Shown: positions 35,428 to 45,271, counted from the stretch's first letter. The stretch: DNA of 64,000 nucleotides from Paenibacillus sp. CC-CFT747 (GCA_030323305.1 CP106741.1:4649501-4713500); one strand, 5' to 3'. Notes: generated by a model not told the origin, from the sequence alone. Translations and numbers: made by a program.

Positions 35428-37112
35428 TCAAGAGAGCCGATACACCCGCGCTTCATAAGGCTGCATCGTAAAGTCACTGCCGGAGTCCAGCGAAGAGCCT
35501 TCGTAGTTGGACAGAAGAAGCTCCGCCTTCTCCAGCTCGATGGAGTCGGGAAGCTCGCAAACGGGCTGCCGTTCGAAGAAATTGAGCAGGACGAGCAGTT
35601 GGCTTTCGTTGCAGGATCGCGTGTACGCATAAATTTCGGGATGCAGCGGGAGCAGAAGCTGGTAATCTCCGTACACGATCACCTCATGGGCTTTGCGCAG
35701 GGCAATCAGCCGGCGGTAGTAGTGATAGACCGAATCCGGGTCGGCCACCGCCTCCTCCGCGTTGACCTCGGGGTAGTTGGCATTGACCCGGATCCAGGGA
35801 ACACCGGAGGTGAACCCGGCCTGGGGGGACGAATCCCACTGCATGGGAGTTCGGGCATTGTCGCGTCCCTTGCTCCAGATGGCCTTCATGATGGTTTCCT
35901 CCGGAATTCCTTCCTTGCGGGCCTCTTCATAGTAATTCAGAATCTCCACATCGCGGTAGTCGTCAATGGAGTCGAACCGGACGTTGGTCATGCCGATCTC
36001 TTCCCCCTGGTAGACGAAAGGCGTCCCTTCGAGCGTATGAATGAAGGTGGCGAGCAGCTTGGCCGATTCCTTCCGGTAAAGCTTGTCGTTGCCGTAACGG
36101 GATACGGCACGGGGCTGGTCATGGTTATTGAAATAGTTCGCATTCCAGCCTTTCCCGTGCAGAACGGTCTGCCACTTGCTCATGATCTGCTTCAGTTCGA
36201 GCAGGTTCCAGGGCCGGAGCTCCCATTTGCCGGTTCCTCCGAAGGCGGCATCAAGCTGCATATGCTCGAATTGAAATACCATGTTGAGCTCGTGACGTTC
36301 ATCGCCTATGTAGCAGAGCGCCTGTTCCGGACCGAGTCCGGACGTTTCCCCGACAGTCATCAGGTCGTAATTAAGCAGAACCTTTCGGTTCAGATCCCGG
36401 AGCAGGTCGTGAACCTTCTCCAGATTGGAGAACATCTGGTAAGCCGGAACCACCGGCCGGTTATCCGGATCGTCCGCATCGGGAAAGCCTTCGGCCTTCA
36501 CGATATGGGCGATGGCGTCGAATCGGAAGCCGTCGATGCCCTTGTCCAGCCACCAGCGCACCATTTTATAGATCTCCTCGATGACCTGTGGATTTTTCCA
36601 GTTGAGATCGGGCTGGTGCTTCGAGAAGAGGTGAAGGTAATACTCGCCGCTCGGCTCGTCATATTCCCATACACTGCCGCTGAAGAAGGACTCCCAATTG
36701 TTCGGGGGCCGCCGTTTTTGCCCTGTCGCCATACATAATAATCGCGTTTGGGGCTGTCCTTGGACGAACGGGATTCGATAAACCAGGGGTGCTCGTCCGA
36801 GGTGTGATTGACCACCAGATCCATAATCAGCTTGATTCCCCGGGCATGGGCCTCCGCAAGCAGCTCGTCGAAATCCTCCATCGTTCCGAACGCGTCCATA
36901 ATAGCACAATAATCGCTGATATCATACCCGTTGTCATGGTTAGGAGACTGATAAATGGGGCAGATCCAGATGACGTCAATGCCGAGATCCTTCAAGTAAT
37001 CCAGCTTGGAGATCACCCCCTGCAGATCCCCGATGCCGTCCCCGTCCGAATCCATAAAGCTCATTGGGTAGATCTGATACACCACGCTTTCCTTCCACCA
37101 CTTTTTATTCAT
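35428..37112 (-). CDS. Alpha-glucosidase / oligo-1,6-glucosidase, GH13 (frame interrupted)
   Basis: About 562 codons. Begins KKWWKESVVYQIYPMSFMDSDGDGIGDLQG, typical of GH13 alpha-glucosidases (MalL, TreA group). Region I DLVVNHTSDEHPWF, region II GFRFDAIAHI with the catalytic Asp, the Glu acid in VGETSG, and region IV FNNHDQPR are all visible, followed by the C-terminal beta-sandwich. The frame shifts at 36704-36708 (G run on the plus strand, C run in the gene): one more C joins KNGG to PPNNWESFF. ATG 37112 follows AGGAGG. It is cytosolic (no signal peptide) and would release glucose from short alpha-glucans; trehalose-6-phosphate hydrolase cannot be excluded. Confidence 0.88.
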
Positions 37113-37271
37113 CGCCAGCCTCCTGCCTGCTTATAAGCCTTTATTTCAAGATTTACCCATACCGCCTGACATCGCATCGTGTCCATGCCAAATTCCTCAT
37201 CCCTTACGAGCCCCATGGCAAAAGACGGATCCGAGAGGACCCGCCTTTCTTAAGCTTGCCTTTTTCCCTTT

Positions 37272-37463
37272 CTAGGCGTCGGGAGATTCATCAAAGGCTG
37301 CCGTTTTGTTAAGGTGACTGGTGATGGCCCCAACCGCGTCGTCGCTGGAGTTGGTGACTCCGTTCTCTTCCGTCTTGATCTCGTTAGCTTCTTCCGGTGT
37401 TTTGAAATTCCGGTTAATGGTTTTGGCTTGGTCGTTCATCACTTTGCCGTCCTGGTCGGTCAC
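37272..37463 (-). CDS. Small hydrophilic protein of unknown function (63 residues)
   Basis: GTG 37463 preceded by AAGGAGAGGATCTT. Acidic, Asn/Asp/Glu/Lys-rich, with no Cys and no hydrophobic segment (MTDQDGKVMNDQ start, VGAITSHLNKTAAFDE near the end). Resembles small spore-associated hydrophilic proteins in composition only; I cannot name a family. It lies upstream of the glucosidase gene on the same strand and diverges from the DUF4385 gene. Confidence 0.65.
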   Translation of the reverse strand: MTDQDGKVMNDQAKTINRNFKTPEEANEIKTEENGVTNSSDDAVGAITSHLNKTAAFDESPDA

Positions 37464-37612
37464 AAGATCCTCTCCTTGTTCTTTTGTTAGGCAAGCCCAT
37501 CCCCTGTAGCATTTGCTTCTCTGGCCGGCTCTATGCCGTCCTACCGTGTTCCTTTGCCCGATTAAGGGTATATAAGGATAGAGAAAATCTACGGAGGGAA
37601 GGAGAGAATCCG

Positions 37613-38077
37613 ATGGCCAAAGCCTTCGACTACACCCTGGATTTCGAGCATACCGATTTCCGCCGGCATCCGGACCTTTACACGGTCGGCCGGGGAGAGC
37701 AGGGCGTGCTGCTCGTGGAGCCTTACAAAAGCGAAATTTTGCCCCATTGGCGTTTCAAAACGCCGGAGATTGCGGAGGAATCGTCGGAAATCATTTACCG
37801 GATGTTTCTCGAGTACAAGGAAGCGGACGATTTCGTCGGGATGGACATGGCCCGGAAATTTCTTCAGATGGGCTATACGAGGGCGCGGAGGTACACCAAC
37901 CACAAAGGGGGCCGCAAGTACTCGAAGGAGGACGGGAAGGTGCTGCCCTATACCAACGATCCCGTAAAGGCGGAAGCCGCGGCGATCTTCAAGGAAAAAT
38001 GGTTTGAAGCGAAGGACGATGCCGATTACCTTCGGATGAAGCAAAAACACAGGGCCCTCTACGAAAACAAGGCGTAA
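37613..38077 (+). CDS. DUF4385 family protein
   Basis: 154-residue protein. DYTLDFEHTDFRRHPDLYTVGRGEQGVLLVEPYKSEILPHWRFKTPEIA and FVGMDMARKFLQMGYTRARRYTNHKGGRKY are the characteristic blocks of DUF4385, a cytosolic family of unknown function found in many bacteria. ATG 37613 follows GGAGGGAAGGAGAGAATCCG. Confidence 0.88.
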   Translation: MAKAFDYTLDFEHTDFRRHPDLYTVGRGEQGVLLVEPYKSEILPHWRFKTPEIAEESSEIIYRMFLEYKEADDFVGMDMARKFLQMGYTRARRYTNHKGGRKYSKEDGKVLPYTNDPVKAEAAAIFKEKWFEAKDDADYLRMKQKHRALYENKA

Positions 38078-38165
38078 TGGCTCAGATCGACATTGAACCC
38101 TTGGGCCGGTACTACTATAATAATAAGATTGTTTCCTTTATCCACCTTGCCAAAGGAGAACCGCC

Positions 38166-39909
38166 ATGTCTGGATTCCGCTCTTATCTTGTTTTTGTCAA
38201 GCCTTATTGGAAGCTAATTCTGGTTACCGTTCTGATCGGGATGGTCAAGTTCGGCATTCCTCTAACCCTTCCTCTTATTATGAAGTATGTCGTCGATACC
38301 CTGCTGCTCGGGGACGGGCCGCCTGCCGAGAAGACGCAGAAGCTGTTCACCGTCATGGCCGGGGCGTTCGTCCTTTTCGTGATCATCCGGGCGCCGGTGG
38401 AATATTTCCGCCAATATTTTGCCCAGCTCACGACGAGCCGCATTCTGTACGACCTTCGAAGCCGGCTGTATGAGCATGCCCAGAAGCTGTCGCTCCGGTA
38501 TTACCAGAACCGCAAAACGGGGGAAATTATTTCCCGCATGATCAACGACGCAGAGCAGACGAAGAGCCTGGTGGAGACCGGGATGATGAACGTCTGGCTT
38601 GATTTGTTCACCCTCACGATTGCGATGGGCTTCATGCTGCATATGGATTTCTGGCTGACGGTCGCCGCGGTGGCGATTTTTCCTTTTACGGGGTCTCGGT
38701 GAAGCTGCTGTACAAGCGGCTCCGCCAGCTTTCGAAGTCCCGATCGCAGGCGCTGGCCGAGATGCAGGGCTACCTGTATGAACGGGTGAACGGCATGCCG
38801 GTCATCAAAAGCTTTACCCTCGAGCAGCACGAGCAGGGACAGTTCAAGGAGCGGAACGGCAAATTTCTCTCCCGTGCCATCGCCTTGACCCGGTGGAACG
38901 CGCTTACGAATTCCATCATCAATACCCTTACGGATATCGCTCCTCTGCTGGTTATCAGCTACGGGGGATATCAGGTCATTCACGGTAACCTGACGCTCGG
39001 GGCCTTTGTAGCCTTCTTCGCCTATCTGGACCGGCTGTACAGCCCCTTCGGAGGATTGTTAATTCCTCTACGGAACTGACCCAGGCGAGCGCCTCCCTGG
39101 AACGGGTGCTGGAGCTGTGGAATGAGCCCTACGATATCAAGGATACGGACAGGGCCAAGCCGATCGGAACGGCCCGGGGCCGGATCGAGTTCGATCGGGT
39201 ATCCTTCCGGTATGACAAGTCCGCTGAATGGGTGCTGAAGGACATCTCGCTCACCATTGAACCGGGACAGACGGTGGCCTTCGTCGGAATGAGCGGGGGC
39301 GGCAAGTCCTCCCTGATCAGCCTCATCCCCCGCTTCTATGACATTCAGGAAGGAAGCATCCGGGTTGGAGGCACCGATCTCCGGGACATCACCTTGAAAA
39401 GCTTGAGGGGACACATCGGGATGGTGCTGCAGGACAACATTCTGTTCAGCGGAACGGTCCGGGAAAACATTCGGATGGGGAATCCCCAAGCTACGGAGGA
39501 GGAGATGATTCAAGCGGCTCAAGCGGCCAACGCCCATGACTTCATCAGCGCCCTGCCTAACGGGTATGACACAGAGATCGGGGAGAGGGGCGTCAAGCTG
39601 TCGGGTGGCCAGAAGCAGCGGGTTGCCATCGCCCGCGTGTTCCTTAAGAATCCGGAGATTCTTATTCTGGACGAAGCGACCTCCGCCTTGGATCTGGAGT
39701 CCGAGCATCTCATCCAGGAGTCCCTCGACAGTCTCTCCCGGGGCCGCACTACGCTGATTGTAGCTCACCGTTTGTCCACCATCACGCATGCGGATCTAAT
39801 CGTCGTGATGGAGCATGGGGAGATTACCGAGAAGGGAACGCACGCCGAGCTCATGCGACTGGACGGCTCCTATGCCCGCCTGTTCAATGTTCAGCATCTG
39901 CGGGATTAA
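38166..39909 (+). CDS. ABC transporter, fused membrane and ATPase domains (frame interrupted twice)
   Basis: About 582 codons, half-size ABC exporter (Bacillus YknU/BmrA-like). Six hydrophobic segments in the first ~310 residues, then the ATPase: Walker A FVGMSGGGKSS, Q-loop MVLQDNILFSGTVREN, signature LSGGQKQRVAIAR, Walker B LILDEATSALD and H-loop IVAHRLST. Breaks: T run 38684-38687 (joins FPF to YGVSVKLLYK) and about 39055-39060 (joins FGGL to VNSSTELTQAS), one base each. It would work as a dimer in the cell membrane, exporting lipids, drugs or peptides; the substrate is unknown. Confidence 0.9.
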
Positions 39910-39958
39910 GCGTACCGTTTGTTCGTGATGGAGGAGAAGAAACCGATCCTTTCGGGTC

Positions 39959-39985
39959 AAGAATCCCGGAAGGATTCTTTTTTTG
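39959..39985 (+). terminator. Terminator of the ABC transporter gene
   Basis: AGAATCC pairs with GGATTCT over a five-base loop, followed by seven T's; a longer overlapping hairpin (GATCCTTTCGGG with CCCGGAAGGATT) is also possible. Confidence 0.85.
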
Positions 39986-40047
39986 CCCTTTTTGTCGGAA
40001 ATCAGGTAAACTATTGGAATAGATTAATATTAGAGAGGACTGAGAAA

Positions 40048-40552
40048 ATGGCCCAAGTCGACATTATTACCGTGAATTCCATGGATAACGACCGGATCGC
40101 CGGATTAACCGATCTGCTTATTGCGGTGGTGGAGGACGGAGCCTCCGTTGGTTTCCTGCCCCCTAAGCCGGGAAGAAGCCGCTAACTACTGGGGAAAGCT
40201 CATGAGCCCGGGCGTCATTCTGTGGATTGCCAAGCGCGATAACCGAATCATCGGAAGCGTCCAGCTGCATTTGGCTATGAAGCGTAATGCCGGACACCGT
40301 GCGGAAGTCGCCAAGCTGATGATCCTACCGGGGGAACGCCGGAAGGGCGTAGGCCGCATGCTTATGCAGCGTCTCGAGGAAGAAGCGAAGGAGCAGGGAC
40401 GAACGCTGCTCATTCTTGATACCCGGACGGGGGATCCGGCCAATCATCTTTACCGCTCTCTTAACTTCCAGGAAGTGGGTCGTATTCCCAACTATGCCAA
40501 ATCCCCGGACGGGCAGCTGCATGAGACCGTTTTCTATTTCAAGGAACTGTAG
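40048..40552 (+). CDS. GNAT-family N-acetyltransferase (frame interrupted)
   Basis: About 169 codons. LTDLLIAVVEDGASVGFLPP leads after repair into LSREEAANYWGKL; the acetyl-CoA-binding motif is seen in VAKLMILPGERRKGVGRMLMQRLEEEA, and LILDTRTGDPANHLYRSLNFQEVGRIP is the motif B end. The break is at the C run 40159-40163; two further C's (seven in total) fit the family, or one C too many is the alternative. ATG 40048 follows AGAGAGGACTGAGAA. Acceptor unknown. Confidence 0.85.
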
Positions 40553-40618
40553 GGGACTGGGGGTTCCTTACCGGCTCGATGTGCCACTTCCGCGAATAAA
40601 GTCCGAAGGGATAAAGAT

Positions 40619-40648
40619 CTGACAAACGGCGGCCGGATAGGTTATAAT
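40619..40648 (+). promoter_or_regulatory. Putative promoter of the Nudix gene
   Basis: CTGACA at 40619-40624, an 18-base spacer, TATAAT at 40643-40648; start codon about 97 bases downstream. Confidence 0.5.
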
Positions 40649-40744
40649 TAGCGGATAAACCCACGGCGTCTGTTCAACACATGGCATGGAACATCAGGGA
40701 CGAACGGGCCTTGGTGTTCTTTTTTAGAATAGGGGGATATAACG

Positions 40745-41194
40745 ATGGGTTACATAATGGAACTGCGGGAAACGCTAGGTTCCCGGCCTCTCCTGATGCC
40801 GGGGGCCTGTGTTCTGGTCCGTAACGAGGAGGGTCACCTTCTTCTTCAGAAGCGGAGCGACAGCCTCGATTGGGGAACCCTTGGCGGCGCGCTGGAGCTG
40901 GGGGAGTCACTGGAGGAAGCGGCGGCACGGGAATTGCGGGAGGAGGCCGGCTTAACGGCCAAGGCCTTCCGGCTGATCGCCCTCTTGTCCGGGCAGGACA
41001 TGTATTACCGCTATCCGCATGGGGATGAAGTGTACAACGTGATGGCCGTGTACGAAGCGGTCGAAGTGGAAGGGATCCCCACGTTGAACGATGATGAAGG
41101 GCTGGAGCTGAAGTATTTTGCATTCGACCAGCCGATTCCGGATTTGAATCCTTTTACGGAGCTCGTCCTCCGAAAAATCGGTTACCTGAACTAA
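40745..41194 (+). CDS. Nudix hydrolase
   Basis: 149 residues with a complete Nudix box, GGALELGESLEEAAARELREEAGL (GX5EX7REUXEEXGU), preceded by PLLMPGACVLVRNEEGHLLLQKR. Cleaves a nucleoside diphosphate linked to another group; the substrate cannot be told. ATG 40745 has AGGGGG upstream. A 41194-41244 gap separates it from the next gene, possibly in one transcript. Confidence 0.92.
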   Translation: MGYIMELRETLGSRPLLMPGACVLVRNEEGHLLLQKRSDSLDWGTLGGALELGESLEEAAARELREEAGLTAKAFRLIALLSGQDMYYRYPHGDEVYNVMAVYEAVEVEGIPTLNDDEGLELKYFAFDQPIPDLNPFTELVLRKIGYLN

Positions 41195-41244
41195 CGCGGA
41201 ACGGGACCGGTTCGATCCGGATGTCCCCAAAGGAGAGGTCAACA

Positions 41245-41877
41245 ATGGGCTCCAGAATGATGCATTACGCCATTACCGTTCTGCTTCAGCGAGAGCTGGG
41301 GATCGAAAGCGAGCTTTTCCTGCTCGGGGGAATCGCTCCCGATGTTCACAAAAACATGAACGTGCCAAAGCCCCTTTCCCACTTTCTCGTCCTCCAGGAA
41401 GAAGGGAGAAGCTACCCGGATTATTCGGCCTTTCAAGCCAAGTACAAGCCGGATAAGGGCAAGCCTTTTCATCTCGGCTACTACTTTCATCTGGTGTCCG
41501 ACGATTTGTGGGTGAGGAGGATTTACCACCCGCGGATCGGCCTTCTGCCTCAGCCCGCCAAGAAGGAAGCCCAGCAGCAATCGTACCGCGACTTCTGGCG
41601 GCTGAACGGCAAGCTGGCGGACCATTATGGGCTCCAGTGGCGGTCTTCTGCCATCGATCCGGCCCTTATCGGAACGATCGAGGAAATCGACCCGCTCTTT
41701 TTGCCGGCTCTTCAAGAGGATATGTCTCAGGATTTCGCAAGGATGGAGGAGGCCAAGCAAGAGGAGTTAGAGCTTCTCGGTCTCGCTGAGGTTCATGATC
41801 TGCTGGTGGAATCGGTTCAGCTTTGTCTGGAGCTTTATTCGAAGATCAGGCTGGCGGAGGGTGCGGGACAAGGATGA
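41245..41877 (+). CDS. Zinc-dependent phospholipase C-like protein
   Basis: 210 residues. Starts GSRMMHYAITVLL, with LLGGIAPDVHKN, LSHFLVL and FHLGYYFHLVSDDLWVRRIY; the pattern of His and Asp residues is that of the bacterial Zn-dependent phospholipase C/S1-P1-like family of hydrolases common in Bacillales. Catalysis is not proven in these cytosolic members. ATG 41245 has AAAGGAGAGGTCAAC. Its stop overlaps the next start (ATGA). Confidence 0.75.
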   Translation: MGSRMMHYAITVLLQRELGIESELFLLGGIAPDVHKNMNVPKPLSHFLVLQEEGRSYPDYSAFQAKYKPDKGKPFHLGYYFHLVSDDLWVRRIYHPRIGLLPQPAKKEAQQQSYRDFWRLNGKLADHYGLQWRSSAIDPALIGTIEEIDPLFLPALQEDMSQDFARMEEAKQEELELLGLAEVHDLLVESVQLCLELYSKIRLAEGAGQG

Positions 41878-42458
41878 GAGAGATCGAACAGGCTCTCTCC
41901 TGGATCCGGGAAGATGAGGAGATGGTGAGCGAGCTGGAAGCGGTCCGGATGCTCGGCCTCCCGCAGGCCTGCCTATCGGCCGGCTGGATCCGCAATTGTG
42001 TATGGGACAAGCTGCACGGGTATGAGTCGCGAACACCATTAAACGACCGTGACGTTATTTACTACGATCCTTCCCGAACGGACGAGCAGGAGGAGAAGGA
42101 ACACGAAGAGACGCTCCGCAAGCTTCTCCGGCGGAACGGCTGGTCAGTGAAGAACCAGGCCCGGATGCATCGGCGCAACGGTCAAGCGGAGCCGTATTCC
42201 TCTATCGAGGATGCGATGAAACACTGGCCGGAGACGGCGACGGCAACGGGAGTGCGGCTTACGCAGGAAGGCCGGCTGGAATGGATCGCCCCGCATGGAA
42301 GCGGAGATCTGTTCGGGCTTCTGGTTAGACGGAGCCCCTATTTTGGGGATCCGGCCTTTTTTCTCGCAAGGGTCAGGACCAAGGGCTGGCTGGCCCGCTG
42401 GCCGAAGCTCCGTCTGATCCAGGAGCCGGATGGACAAGAGTACCAAGAGGAAGGGTAG
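41874..42458 (+). CDS. Nucleotidyltransferase family protein (COG3575-type)
   Basis: 194 residues. CLSAGWIRNCVWDKLHGYES followed by PLNDRDVIYYDPS is the signature of NTP_transf_6 proteins, with the Asp pair expected to bind metal. Later WSVKNQARMHRRNGQAEPYSSIEDAMKHWPETATATGVRL is the other conserved block. Activity and substrate are unknown. Translationally coupled to the upstream gene (ATGA overlap) and 8 bases before the HisA-like gene, so three genes likely share one transcript. Confidence 0.85.
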   Translation: MREIEQALSWIREDEEMVSELEAVRMLGLPQACLSAGWIRNCVWDKLHGYESRTPLNDRDVIYYDPSRTDEQEEKEHEETLRKLLRRNGWSVKNQARMHRRNGQAEPYSSIEDAMKHWPETATATGVRLTQEGRLEWIAPHGSGDLFGLLVRRSPYFGDPAFFLARVRTKGWLARWPKLRLIQEPDGQEYQEEG

Positions 42459-42466
42459 AGAGAATA

Positions 42467-43222
42467 ATGAAATTCAGACCGTGTATCGACCTGCACCAAG
42501 GCAAAGTGAAGCAAATCGTAGGGGAGACGTTGACGGACGACCCGAACCGGGTTGTGGAAAATTTCGTATCGGAGAAGGACTCCGCCTTTTATGCGGACTT
42601 GTTCAAGCAGGACGGGCTGACCGGCGGCCATGTGATCATGCTGGGCGGCGGCAACCACGAGGCCGCTGTCCAAGCTTTGGAAAGCTATCCGGGCGGTCTT
42701 CAGATTGGAGGCGGCATTCACCCGGGCAATGCCGCGTCTTATCTGGAAGCGGGGGCCTCTCACGTTATTGTAACCTCCTATATCTTCCAGGATGGGGAGC
42801 TGAACCGAGGTCACCTGGAGCAAATCCACCGCGAGGTCGGACGGGAGCGGCTCGTTATCGACCTAAGCTGCCGCGAGCGGGACGGCAAGTGGTTCGTCGT
42901 GACGAACCAGTGGAGAACGTTCAGCTCCTTCGAGGTCAACGCCGACAATCTTCGGGAGCTGGAAGCGTACTGCGACGAGTTTCTGATCCATGCCGTTGAC
43001 GTGGAAGGCAAGCGGACCGGGATTCTGGGAAGCCTTGTCAGCCATCTGGCTGAATGCGTGACGATCCCCACGACTTACGCGGGCGGCGCACGCTCCATCG
43101 AAGACCTGCGGGAGTTCGAACGTTTGAGCGGGGGCCGGATGGACATCACCATCGGCAGCGCATTGGATATTTTCGGCGGAAGCCTTCCTTACCGGGACGT
43201 CGTGGCGTTCTGCCGCGGGTAA
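42467..43222 (+). CDS. hisA: Eukaryotic-type ProFAR isomerase (HisA/HIS6-like)
   Basis: 251-residue TIM-barrel. FRPCIDLHQGKVKQIVGETL, the LGGGNHEAAVQAL loop, LQIGGGIHPGNAASYLEAGASHVIVTSYIF, LVIDLSCRERDGKWFVV, CDEFLIHAVDVEGKRTG and YAGGARSIEDL with IGSALDIFGG match the fungal/plant HIS6/HISN3 form rather than the ordinary bacterial HisA, judging from remembered family sequences. The catalytic Asp residues of the half-barrels (CIDLH, HAVDVEG) are present. The enzyme opens the ribose of ProFAR in histidine synthesis. No other his gene is near. Start ATG follows AGGAAGGGTAGAGAGAATA. Confidence 0.82.
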   Translation: MKFRPCIDLHQGKVKQIVGETLTDDPNRVVENFVSEKDSAFYADLFKQDGLTGGHVIMLGGGNHEAAVQALESYPGGLQIGGGIHPGNAASYLEAGASHVIVTSYIFQDGELNRGHLEQIHREVGRERLVIDLSCRERDGKWFVVTNQWRTFSSFEVNADNLRELEAYCDEFLIHAVDVEGKRTGILGSLVSHLAECVTIPTTYAGGARSIEDLREFERLSGGRMDITIGSALDIFGGSLPYRDVVAFCRG

Positions 43223-43287
43223 AGTCCTGAGGGCTTGGCGTGAAACTAACGGAAAATGGCACAAAACTATATAGGATTTGAAGTGGC

Positions 43288-43328
43288 AAAAGGAAGAGCT
43301 TGGCTATCAACCAAGCTCTTTTTCCTTT
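43288..43328. terminator. Bidirectional terminator between hisA-like gene and the signal-peptidase-like gene
   Basis: AAGAGCTTGG (43294-43303) pairs with CCAAGCTCTT (43311-43320), flanked by AAAGGA on the left and TTTCCTTT on the right, suiting both directions. Confidence 0.88.
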
Positions 43329-43388
43329 ACTTCTTTTTCCTTAGAATCGTTCGTGGGGAAGGCCAACGATCCATTTCTGTGGCAACGT

Positions 43389-44012
43389 TTAATTATAACC
43401 TTTCACTTTTCCAAGAATGCTGTCTTTTGAAATCGGACCGAAATGTCTGCTATCACCGCTTCGAATCCAATTATCCCCAATAATATAATACTGCCCGTCA
43501 GGAATTTTTAATTCTTGCTTGTTGGTTTCATCGCTTTCCTGAATAATTTTAATTACACTTTTAACAGCTTCCGAATTTGAACTTTGTTTCTTTAATTGAG
43601 CCAAGTCCATTCCACCCCAATGTGCTTGACCATAAAAGGTATCCAGTTTTTTCCCGTTTATATAAAGCTGACCTTGTTCAATTCGAATACTCTCTCCAGG
43701 AAGCGAAACAACTCTTGAAATTTCGGTGTCTTGCAAACCGTTATTGCTTTTAGCTGCCTGCGGATTTTTGTAATAAACGATGTCGCCTCTTTGAACAGGG
43801 TTGGATTTATAATGGCCTTGATCAATAACTACACCAACCCCGGAAAACTCCTTGTTTCCGCGCTCCATATTGTCATTCATATGTTTGAATACAACCATGC
43901 CGGCTCCAACGTCCGCCTTGGCAACCGCTTCTGAGGTGCGATTATCACGCAATGGCTGGGAACAAGCAGGGAAAAGAAACACCATTAATAAGATCATTAT
44001 AAATCGATACAC
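43389..44012 (-). CDS. Signal peptidase I-like (S26) lipoprotein, probably catalytically degenerate
   Basis: 207 residues, starting at GTG 44012 (GGTGGGG six bases upstream). A short hydrophobic leader ending FLFPAC looks like a lipoprotein signal with Cys at about 17. Later boxes match signal peptidase I: RGDIVYYKNP, SRVVSLPGESI, YINGKKLDTFYGQ and GDNWIRSGDSRHFGPI. The catalytic Ser-Met box is replaced by NM (about 48-49, in HMNDNMERG), and the Lys normally before RVVGLPGE is Ser (about 99), so classical Ser-Lys catalysis seems impossible. The gene is AT-rich compared with its neighbours. It may be a divergent family with another role. Confidence 0.72.
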   Translation of the reverse strand: MYRFIMILLMVFLFPACSQPLRDNRTSEAVAKADVGAGMVVFKHMNDNMERGNKEFSGVGVVIDQGHYKSNPVQRGDIVYYKNPQAAKSNNGLQDTEISRVVSLPGESIRIEQGQLYINGKKLDTFYGQAHWGGMDLAQLKKQSSNSEAVKSVIKIIQESDETNKQELKIPDGQYYIIGDNWIRSGDSRHFGPISKDSILGKVKGYN

Positions 44013-44355
44013 ATGGCACCCCACCAATTATTTCCATAATCTCATTATACGACTAAAATAAAGATCCCATCTAAATAATTCCAAAATTTTTATGAAAGAT
44101 TCCATTATGAAGGTAATATCTTTGATCGTAAAATCGATGAAACCTCATGTTGCCGGTTCGCACTCCACTTTTCTTGACAATTTAATATTGCACTCAAAAC
44201 GGAAACCGGTAGCTGAATGCAGGCTCCCTTTTTCTTGCGATTTTTCCAAGCCTCCGGCTCCCTGCCATCTCTCTCCATGATTGGGCTAACCCCCGACGGT
44301 TAATAACCCGTATACCGATTGAGTAAGGAAATCCATGCCGGGAGGGGAATTGACG
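44013..44355. other. AT-rich intergenic region upstream of ku
   Basis: No supported gene. AT-rich up to about 44200, then rises to the local average. It holds a TTGACA at 44174-44179, without a convincing -10 partner, and the ribosome site GGGAGGGGAATTGACG before ku. A short plus-strand frame (44092-44280) lacks a ribosome site. Confidence 0.45.
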
Positions 44356-45268
44356 ATGCAAACCGTATGGAAAGGCGCGGTCAGCTTTGGCCTCGTGAAT
44401 GTACCGGTCAAAATGTTCACCGCCACCCAAGACAATGACATTCCGATGAAAATGCTTCATAAAGAATATAACGTACCGATTCATTACACCCGCACCTGCC
44501 CAAAATGCGAGAGAAATGTCAGCTGGGACGAGATCGTAAAGGGGTATGAATACGAGCCGGGCCACTTCGTTACCTTCGATAAGAAGGAGCTGAACCAGCT
44601 CGCGTCGGAGTCGTCCCGGGAGATTCGCATCCTGGATTTTGTGGACCTGGACGAAATCGACCCCATCTATTTCCAGAAGACCTATTACCTTGCTCCGGAA
44701 GAAACAGGAGCTCACGCCTATAACCTGCTCGTACAGGCGCTGGAGGAGACGAACAAGATAGGAATCGCGAACGTAACCATCCGTTCCAAGAGCTCTCTCG
44801 CGGCCATCCGGGTAGCGGACGGGGTGCTTTCCATGGTCACGATGTACTATGCCGAAGAAATCCGGCCCAAAGCGGAAATTCCCAATCTCCCCGAAGCGTC
44901 CAAGGTGGACAAGAGAGAACTGGATATGGCGGTTATGCTGATTGATCAGCTGAGTGCAGCCTTCGAACCGGACAAATATGAAGACGAATACCGGGAACGC
45001 CTGCTGGAGGCTATTGAGGATAAGGTCGAGGGCAAGGAAGTGAAATTCGCTCCGGAAGAAAAGAACCCGAATGTTGTTAGCCTGATGGATGCGCTAAAGG
45101 CGAGCTTGAAGCAGTCTGAAGGAGCGGAGCGCCGACCGGCTAAGAAGACTTCGGAGGATAACGAGAAGAAAGCCCGTTCCGGGGAAGCTCCCGCCGTCCA
45201 GCCGAATCCAAGGCGTCCAAGCCGGCCAAAACCCGTTCGAAATCGCGCTCCAAAAAACAGGGGCTTAA
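44356..45268 (+). CDS. ku: Non-homologous end-joining protein Ku (frame interrupted near the C-terminus)
   Basis: Prokaryotic Ku binds DNA ends and recruits LigD. QTVWKGAVSFGLVNVPVKMFTAT is the universal Ku start; TCPKCERNVSWDEIVKGYEYEPGHFV and YYLAPEETGAHAYNLLVQALE are the core, then a basic tail. The frame breaks around 45190-45215 and at the G run 45260-45263. With one base added at each, the tail reads ESKASKPAKTRSKSRSKK and ends QGA-stop at 45266-45268, as in Lys-rich bacterial Ku tails; unrepaired, it runs into the ligase gene. ATG 44356 follows GGGAGGGG. First gene of a ku-ligD operon. Confidence 0.88.
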
Positions 45269-45271
45269 AGC

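Noticed and set aside
35395..36738. Plus-strand open frame of 447 codons across the glucosidase gene
   Set aside because: Opposite strand carries the GH13 catalytic regions; the frame has no family features.
44092..44280. Plus-strand 62-codon frame upstream of ku
   Set aside because: No ribosome site, unusual composition, lies in an AT-rich leader.
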